Shown: positions 22,837 to 27,153 of the stretch, piece after piece | How the letters are laid out: every line of letters starts with the position of its first letter | Numbering within the stretch: position 1 is the first letter of the stretch | Assembly: GCA_035650075.1 (NCBI GenBank) | Contig: DASRII010000407.1 | Coordinates: 1-27,153 of the forward strand | Direction of reading: 5' to 3' | Length of the DNA stretch: 27,153 nt | Source: DASSUC01 sp035650075 | Lineage (GTDB): Bacteria > Actinomycetota > Actinomycetes > Mycobacteriales > Micromonosporaceae | Notes under the pieces: model-generated | The model's input: the letters and a program-made list of their open reading frames with translations, nothing else | What the model was told of the DNA's origin: nothing | Database searches by the model: none | Translations under genes and position numbers: made by a program

Positions 22837-23547
22837 TTGAGTTCCTGGTTCCTGGTGCCCTCGCTGCCCGAGGGAGAGTCCTTCGTACTCGACGGCCCCG
22901 AGGGGCACCACGCCGCGACCGTACAGCGGCTGCGAGTGGGCGAGTCCCTCGTGCTGGGCGACGGCCGGGGCGGCACGGCCACCGCCGAGGTGACCGCCGT
23001 CGGCCGCGGCACCCTCTCGGTCCGCGTTCTTTCCCGGGAGTACGCCGTACCGCCCGCCCAGCGGCTCGTCGTCGTACAGGCGATCGCCAAGGGCGACCGT
23101 GGTGAGTTGGCCGTCCAGGCGATGACCGAGGCCGGCGTGGACCGGATCGTGCCCTGGTCGGCCGCCCGGTCGATCGCACGGTGGACCGGTTCCCGCGGTC
23201 ACGACCGGTGGGTCGCGACCGCCCGTGAGGCCGCGAAGCAGTCTCACCGCCCCTGGCTACCCACAGTGGACCCGCTGGCATCCACTGTGGACGTTGTATC
23301 CCGCTTCGGCCCGTCGGCGCTCGTCCTCGACGCGGCCGCGCCCACGCGACTGTCCGCAGTAGACCTTCCGGAGTCGGATGAGGTGGTGATCGTGGTCGGC
23401 CCCGAGGGCGGTATCACGCCGGACGAGCTGGCTTCCTTTGCCGCGGCCGGCGCGATCCCGGTGCGCCTCGGCGACACCGTGCTGCGTACATCCACGGCAG
23501 GCGTCGCCGCCCTCGCCGTCCTGTCCGCCCGCCTCGGCCGCTGGTGA
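22837..23547 (+). CDS. rsmE: 16S rRNA m3U1498 methyltransferase
   Basis: RsmE methylates U1498 of 16S rRNA; it has an N-terminal PUA-like domain and a C-terminal SPOUT knot. The 236-residue protein starts MSSWFLVPSLPEG and has GHHAATVQRLRVGE and WSAARSIARW in its middle, then the SAM-binding GPEGG (188-192) and LGDTVLRTSTAG (211-222). The start is a TTG at 22837, one base after the dnaJ stop; no ATG or GTG gives a full N-terminal domain (the first in-frame GTG is at 22855). Translation is presumably coupled to dnaJ. It converges on the dehydrogenase gene with seven bases between stop codons. Confidence 0.93.
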   Translation: MSSWFLVPSLPEGESFVLDGPEGHHAATVQRLRVGESLVLGDGRGGTATAEVTAVGRGTLSVRVLSREYAVPPAQRLVVVQAIAKGDRGELAVQAMTEAGVDRIVPWSAARSIARWTGSRGHDRWVATAREAAKQSHRPWLPTVDPLASTVDVVSRFGPSALVLDAAAPTRLSAVDLPESDEVVIVVGPEGGITPDELASFAAAGAIPVRLGDTVLRTSTAGVAALAVLSARLGRW

Positions 23548-23554
23548 GCCCGGG

Positions 23555-24295
23555 TCAAGAGCGGAGGTACGAGGCGCCGTTCAGGTCGATGATCGTGCCG
23601 GATGCCCACTCGGCTTCGGGCGAGGCGAGCCAGACCACCGCCGCCGCGATCTCGTCCGGGCGGGCGACGCGGGCGAACGGACTCTGCGCGCGGATCTCGT
23701 CGCCGCGCGGGGACTTCAGGTGCTCGTTCGTCATGTCGGTCTCGACGTAGCCGGGCGCCACCGTCGCCACCCCGATCCCGTGCGGTGCCAGCGAGACCGC
23801 GAGCGACTGCCCGAACGCGTTGAGCCCCGCCTTGCTGGCGCCGTACGCCGGCTGTCCCGGCTCGCCGCGGAAGGCACCGCGCGACGACACGTTGACGATC
23901 CGCCCACCGGGGCGCATGTGGCGTACCGCGCACCAGGTGGTGTTCGCGGCGCCGACGAGGTTCGTGTCGAGGGTGAGCCGCCACTGCCGCTGCCACTCCT
24001 CGTACGACGTCTCGAGGATCGGGTGCGGCGTATACACCCCCGCGTTGTTGACGAGCACGTCGATGCCGCCCAGCGCACCGGCGGCCGCCTCCACCATCGC
24101 CTGTACCGCGTCCGGGTCGGCGAGGTCGGCCCGTACCACGACACTGCCCGGCAGGGTCGCTGCGAGATCCTCGGCCAGCTCCGCCGAGTCGCGGTGGTGG
24201 ATCGCCACGCGGTCGCCGAGCGCGCCGAACGCGATCGCCACCGCTCGACCTATCCCCCGCGATGCCCCCGTCACCAGTACAGCCCGTCCCGTCAC
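23555..24295 (-). CDS. short-chain dehydrogenase/reductase
   Basis: A classical SDR oxidoreductase of 246 residues. It has the nucleotide-binding TGASRGIG (9-16), NNAG (83-86), the catalytic Ser in NVSS (about 138), and YxxxK at 151-155 (YGASK). The residue after the second strand region (HHRDSAE) suggests an NADP-binding preference but is not decisive. It resembles 3-oxoacyl-ACP reductase (FabG)-like proteins, but the substrate is unknown. The GTG at 24295 is 18 bases from the divergent HIT start, and CATCCT ends seven bases upstream, so transcription may begin at the start codon. Confidence 0.9.
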   Translation of the reverse strand: MTGRAVLVTGASRGIGRAVAIAFGALGDRVAIHHRDSAELAEDLAATLPGSVVVRADLADPDAVQAMVEAAAGALGGIDVLVNNAGVYTPHPILETSYEEWQRQWRLTLDTNLVGAANTTWCAVRHMRPGGRIVNVSSRGAFRGEPGQPAYGASKAGLNAFGQSLAVSLAPHGIGVATVAPGYVETDMTNEHLKSPRGDEIRAQSPFARVARPDEIAAAVVWLASPEAEWASGTIIDLNGASYLRS

Positions 24296-24301
24296 GATCC
24301 C

Positions 24302-24307
24302 TAGGAT
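24302..24307 (+). promoter_or_regulatory. -10 element for leaderless HIT gene
   Basis: TAGGAT ends six bases before the GTG at 24314. The whole spacer to the divergent SDR gene is 18 bases, so there is no room for a conventional leader. Confidence 0.55.
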
Positions 24308-24308
24308 G
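24303..24308 (-). promoter_or_regulatory. -10 element for leaderless SDR gene
   Basis: On the minus strand CATCCT (24308-24303) ends seven bases before the SDR GTG at 24295. It overlaps the HIT -10 hexamer by five bases on the other strand. Confidence 0.4.
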
Positions 24309-24313
24309 CCAGG

Positions 24314-24664
24314 GTGAGCAACGACTGCCTGTTCTGCCGCATCGTCGCCGGGGAGATCCCGGCGGACGTGGTGCACGAAACCGCTACCACGCTGGCGTTC
24401 CGGGACATCGGCCCGAAGGCGCCGGTACACGTACTCGTGATCCCGAAGACCCATCACGCGGACGTCGCCGCGCTGGCGGAGGCCGACCCGGCACTCGCCG
24501 GCGAGGTGTTGGCCGCGGTCGCCGCGGTGGCCACGGCGGACGGGCTCACCGACGACGGCTACCGTGTGATCTTCAACACGGGCCCGTACGGCGGCCAGGA
24601 GGTCTTCCACGTCCACGCGCACGTGCTCGGCGGCGCGCCGCTCGGGCCGATGCTGGCCCGCTAG
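24314..24664 (+). CDS. HIT family hydrolase
   Basis: A 116-residue histidine-triad protein of the HinT branch, which hydrolyses nucleotide-phosphoramidates such as AMP-lysine. It carries the N-terminal CLFC pair (5-8), HVLVIPKTHHADV in the middle and the catalytic triad HVHAHVLGG (99-107, with His99, His101 and His103). Length is standard. The start is GTG at 24314. It precedes the phoH region in the same direction as in other actinobacteria, with an inserted serine hydrolase here. Confidence 0.93.
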   Translation: MSNDCLFCRIVAGEIPADVVHETATTLAFRDIGPKAPVHVLVIPKTHHADVAALAEADPALAGEVLAAVAAVATADGLTDDGYRVIFNTGPYGGQEVFHVHAHVLGGAPLGPMLAR

Positions 24665-24670
24665 CGCCGT

Positions 24671-24799
24671 CTACTTCGGACGCGCCAGCAGTGCGTCGGC
24701 CGCGTCGGGTGACGCGGTGTTCGGGAGGCCGTCGCTGGGCACGAGCACCTCGCGGATCCGTCGCCGCCGCGCCACCCGCAGGTACGTCCGGCAGGCCAC
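24671..24799 (-). pseudogene. possible small ORF or gene remnant
   Basis: A 42-codon minus-strand frame from GTG at 24799 has about 90 percent G or C at third positions and encodes a basic N-terminus followed by IREVLVPSDGLPNTASPDAA. It lies in the 163-base gap between the HIT and serine hydrolase genes, which contains no other gene. The frame stays open upstream inside the hydrolase gene. It may be a short protein, the 3' remnant of a lost gene, or a compositional effect. Confidence 0.25.
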
Positions 24800-24814
24800 G
24801 CCGTGGTCACCGCG

Positions 24815-24820
24815 TAACGT
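24815..24820 (+). promoter_or_regulatory. -10 element for leaderless serine hydrolase gene
   Basis: TAACGT ends seven bases before the ATG at 24828; it is the same hexamer and spacing as seen before the DUF4870 gene. No ribosome-binding site is present. Confidence 0.5.
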
Positions 24821-24827
24821 GCACGGG

Positions 24828-26168
24828 ATGGAACCGACGCAGCGGTACGAACGGCTGGTGCGCCGCGCCCAGGCGGACGCGCGGGTACCGGCGCTGGCCG
24901 TGGCCCTGCACCGGGCCGACCGTCCACTATGGACCATTCAGGTGGGCGGGGAGGACGGTAGCGCGTTCCGCATCGGCTCGGTGACCAAGACGTTCACCGC
25001 CGTGCTCGTCATGCAGTGCCGGGACGACGGTCTGCTGGACCTCGACGAACCCGTCGGCGCGCACCTCGACCTGTCCAAGCACGGCGAGCTGCCGATCCGC
25101 CGGCTGCTGTCGCACACCGCGGGGCTGCAGCGAGAGCCGTACGGCGACGTGTGGGACACGCTCGACCCGCCCGATGCACCGCGACTGCTCGCCGAGCTGG
25201 ACCGGGCCGAACGGGTGTTGCCGCCGGCCCGCCGCTACCACTACTCGAACCTGGGCGTGGCGCTGCTCGGGGAGGTGGTCTCACGGCTGCGCGGCGGTAC
25301 CTGGGCCGAGGTGCTCGCCGAACGCATCCTGCGCCCGCTCGGCCTGTCCGGTACCTCGGTCGACCGCCCGGAGCACGCGGCGACGGGATACCTCGTCGAC
25401 GCGTACTCCGACCATGTGCGACCCGAGCCACCCACCGATTTCGGCGCGGTGGCGCCCGCGGCGCAGCTGTGGAGCACGGCGGCCGACATGGCGCGCTGGG
25501 CCGCCTTCCTGGCCGATCCGGCGACCGTGGACCCGGCCGGTACGGTGCTCCGCGAAGACACCCTCGACGAGATGCGCTGGCCGCTCACGATGACCGACGA
25601 GACACTGTGGATGGTCGGGTTCGGGCTCGGGCTCATCCTCGTACCGCAGGGGAACCGGACCGTCCACGTAGGACACGACGGCGCGATGCCGGGCTTCCTC
25701 GCCGGCGTCTACGGCCGCCGCGGTCGCGACGCGCCGAAGGCGTGCGGGGCGGCCGTGCTCGGCTCGTCGGGTACCGCCGACGTGATCCTCGAGCTGCCCC
25801 ACGAGCTGCTCGCGGCGACGGTGGAGCACGACCCGGCCGAGATCACGCCGTGGGCGCCGGGCGAGGCAGCGCCGGAGGAGTACCGCAGCGTGCTCGGGCG
25901 CTGGTGGAGCGAGGGCTTCGAGTACGTCTTCTCGTGGCGCGACGGCGCTCTGACGGCCCGCGGCGACCGGGACCCGGCGGGCCGCCCACCCTCGGTATTC
26001 AACCCGCTCGAACCAGACCTGTTCCGGACAGCTTCCGGACGCGAGGCGGGCGAGCTTCTGCGGCTGACCAGGGACGCCTCGGGACAAGTCGTACGCATGC
26101 ACTGGGCGACGTACCGGTTGACCCGTATCCAGGAGACCTTCGACGGGGTCTGGGTGAGCGGGTCCTGA
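24828..26168 (+). CDS. serine hydrolase, beta-lactamase (class C) family
   Basis: A 446-residue cytoplasmic protein of the class C beta-lactamase/penicillin-binding protein-like fold. The catalytic SxxK is SVTK (51-54), the second motif is YSN (139-141) and the third is GHDG (282-285), in place of KTG, as in many esterase-like relatives. LLSHTAGL (94-101) is a further family mark. No signal peptide is visible, so a peptidase or esterase role in the cell is more likely than drug resistance. About the last 100 residues form an additional C-terminal domain. The ATG at 24828 is chosen because the family N-terminus follows and a -10 element lies seven bases upstream; the frame is open further back. 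Confidence 0.9.
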   Translation: MEPTQRYERLVRRAQADARVPALAVALHRADRPLWTIQVGGEDGSAFRIGSVTKTFTAVLVMQCRDDGLLDLDEPVGAHLDLSKHGELPIRRLLSHTAGLQREPYGDVWDTLDPPDAPRLLAELDRAERVLPPARRYHYSNLGVALLGEVVSRLRGGTWAEVLAERILRPLGLSGTSVDRPEHAATGYLVDAYSDHVRPEPPTDFGAVAPAAQLWSTAADMARWAAFLADPATVDPAGTVLREDTLDEMRWPLTMTDETLWMVGFGLGLILVPQGNRTVHVGHDGAMPGFLAGVYGRRGRDAPKACGAAVLGSSGTADVILELPHELLAATVEHDPAEITPWAPGEAAPEEYRSVLGRWWSEGFEYVFSWRDGALTARGDRDPAGRPPSVFNPLEPDLFRTASGREAGELLRLTRDASGQVVRMHWATYRLTRIQETFDGVWVSGS

Positions 26169-26194
26169 AAATCCCCGCCGGTAGCCGATACGAT
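26165..26194 (+). promoter_or_regulatory. candidate phoH promoter
   Basis: CTGAAA (26165-26170) and TACGAT (26189-26194) are separated by 18 bases, overlapping the end of the serine hydrolase gene. It would give a leader of about 55 bases before phoH. Confidence 0.35.
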
Positions 26195-26256
26195 GGGGGG
26201 ACTGATCTGGCACCAGACTCGAGAGCAGGTGGCGTGAGGCCCCACCGGGCCGACCT

Positions 26257-27153
26257 ATGACCGACAGCGCACCCCCCAGCACGGCCCTCGGCGAGGGCCA
26301 GGCACAGCACCCGCGGGTGACGACCAAGATCACGGTACCGGACCCGCAGCTGATGGTGAACCTGCTCGGTGCCGGTGACGAGCTGCTCAGACTCGTCGAA
26401 CGCGCGCTCGCGAGCGACATCCACGTTCGGGGCAACGAGATCACGATCACCGGTGCGCCGGTCGACAACGCGCTGGCCGAACGGGTGTTCGCGGAGCTGC
26501 TCGAGTTGATCGAGAAAGGCGAGACACTGACCGCTGACAGCGTGCGGCGCACCGTCGGCATGCTCGAACAGGGCACCGCCGAGCGGCCGGCCGAGGTCCT
26601 GACCCTCAACATCCTGTCCCGGCGGGGACGCACGATCCGGCCCAAGACCCTGGGCCAGAAGAAGTACGTCGACGCGATCGACGCCCACACGATCGTCTTC
26701 GGGATCGGGCCGGCGGGCACCGGCAAGACGTACCTGGCGATGGCCAAAGCCGTCCAGGCGCTGCAGGCCAAGCAGGTCACCCGGATCATCCTGACCCGCC
26801 CGGCCGTCGAGGCGGGGGAGCGGTTGGGTTTCCTCCCGGGCACGCTTTTCGAGAAGATTGACCCGTATCTGCGGCCGTTGTACGACGCGCTGCACGACAT
26901 GATCGATCCGGACTCGATTCCCCGGTTGACGCAGAACGGGACGATCGAGGTCGCCCCGCTGGCGTACATGCGCGGTCGTTCCCTCAACGACGCGTTCATC
27001 ATCCTGGACGAAGCGCAGAACACCACGCCCGAGCAGATGAAGATGTTCCTCACCCGGCTCGGCTTCGGCTCCAAGATCGTGGTTACCGGTGACGTCACGC
27101 AGGTCGACCTGCCGGACGGTACCAGGAGCGGGCTGAAGATCGTCCGGGAGATC
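26257..27153 (+). CDS. phoH: PhoH family ATPase (3' end outside window)
   Basis: The frame runs from ATG at 26257 to the window edge without a stop, giving 299 codons of a PhoH-like ATPase. An N-terminal KH-like part (about 22-85) precedes the P-loop domain: Walker A GPAGTGKT (151-158), RPAVEAGE (181-188), and Walker B FIILDEAQN (247-255), followed by TGDVTQVDLP. PhoH proteins are nucleoside triphosphatases with proposed roles in RNA metabolism. In actinobacteria ybeY normally follows, beyond this window. No strong ribosome-binding site lies before the ATG, and the true 3' end is not seen. Confidence 0.93.
   Translation, partial: MTDSAPPSTALGEGQAQHPRVTTKITVPDPQLMVNLLGAGDELLRLVERALASDIHVRGNEITITGAPVDNALAERVFAELLELIEKGETLTADSVRRTVGMLEQGTAERPAEVLTLNILSRRGRTIRPKTLGQKKYVDAIDAHTIVFGIGPAGTGKTYLAMAKAVQALQAKQVTRIILTRPAVEAGERLGFLPGTLFEKIDPYLRPLYDALHDMIDPDSIPRLTQNGTIEVAPLAYMRGRSLNDAFIILDEAQNTTPEQMKMFLTRLGFGSKIVVTGDVTQVDLPDGTRSGLKIVREI

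Noticed and set aside
21645..23090. 481-codon minus-strand frame opposite dnaJ and rsmE
   Set aside because: Shadow of the dnaJ frame caused by GC-rich codons; no start signal or domain.
23261..23290. Perfect 10-base inverted repeat CCACAGTGGA / TCCACTGTGG
   Set aside because: It lies inside rsmE and is explained by two Thr-Val-Asp codon triplets; similar CCACTGTGGAC strings occur in other coding regions here.
24828..26168. Beta-lactamase resistance gene
   Set aside because: SxxK and YSN are present but there is no signal peptide and KTG is replaced by HDG, so it belongs to the esterase/peptidase-like group.
25281..27098. 605-codon open frame on the minus strand opposite the serine hydrolase and phoH
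   Set aside because: Antisense to two genes with clear catalytic motifs; the translation is low-complexity and matches nothing.

Overview
This window is a chromosomal core region of a high-GC Gram-positive actinobacterium. Codon third positions are almost all G or C, GTG starts are frequent, and the gene order follows the one I recall from mycobacteria: rplU-rpmA-obgE, nadD-rsfS-phosphatase, degV, comEA-comEC-holA with rpsT opposite, lepA, hemW, and hrcA-dnaJ-rsmE-phoH. An inverted repeat with TTGATCATGAA arms at 19837-19903 and the general gene content suggest Micromonosporaceae or a close relative. That placement is an inference. No rRNA, tRNA, CRISPR array, transposase or prophage gene is visible, and no gene-free stretch exceeds 300 bases.

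Layout: 1-2252 holds ribosomal proteins L21 and L27 and the ribosome-assembly GTPase ObgE, followed by an uncharacterised 324-residue protein. It converges on trpS (minus strand), whose upstream region carries a leader peptide with tandem Trp codons and mutually exclusive hairpins; a DUF397 gene lies just upstream. From 4889 to 8425 the plus strand carries a helix-turn-helix protein, nadD (NAD synthesis), rsfS (ribosome silencing), a histidine-family phosphatase (GpgP-like), a lipoprotein and a DegV fatty-acid-binding protein. From 8531 to 13109 come DNA-uptake genes comEA and comEC, polymerase III delta (holA) and a small membrane protein. rpsT and an APH-family kinase follow on the minus strand.

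From 14610 the window has lepA, a GlsB/YeaQ membrane protein, a membrane-anchored lysozyme-like protein and a crotonase-family protein (both minus), hemW, and a DUF4870 membrane protein (minus). Between hemW and the DUF4870 gene is a compact non-coding element: a G-quadruplex-type tract, a long palindrome and a terminator. The right end is the HrcA/CIRCE heat-shock operon hrcA-dnaJ-rsmE, a short-chain dehydrogenase (minus), a HIT hydrolase, a beta-lactamase-fold serine hydrolase and a phoH gene cut by the window edge.

The strongest discovery is regulatory. trpS encodes a TrpRS with Lys at the position linked to indolmycin resistance, and it sits behind what reads as a complete ribosome-mediated transcription attenuator. 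A second theme is leaderless expression: at least six genes have a TANNNT hexamer ending 6-7 bases before the start codon, and one divergent pair (SDR/HIT) is separated by only 18 bases with overlapping -10 elements.
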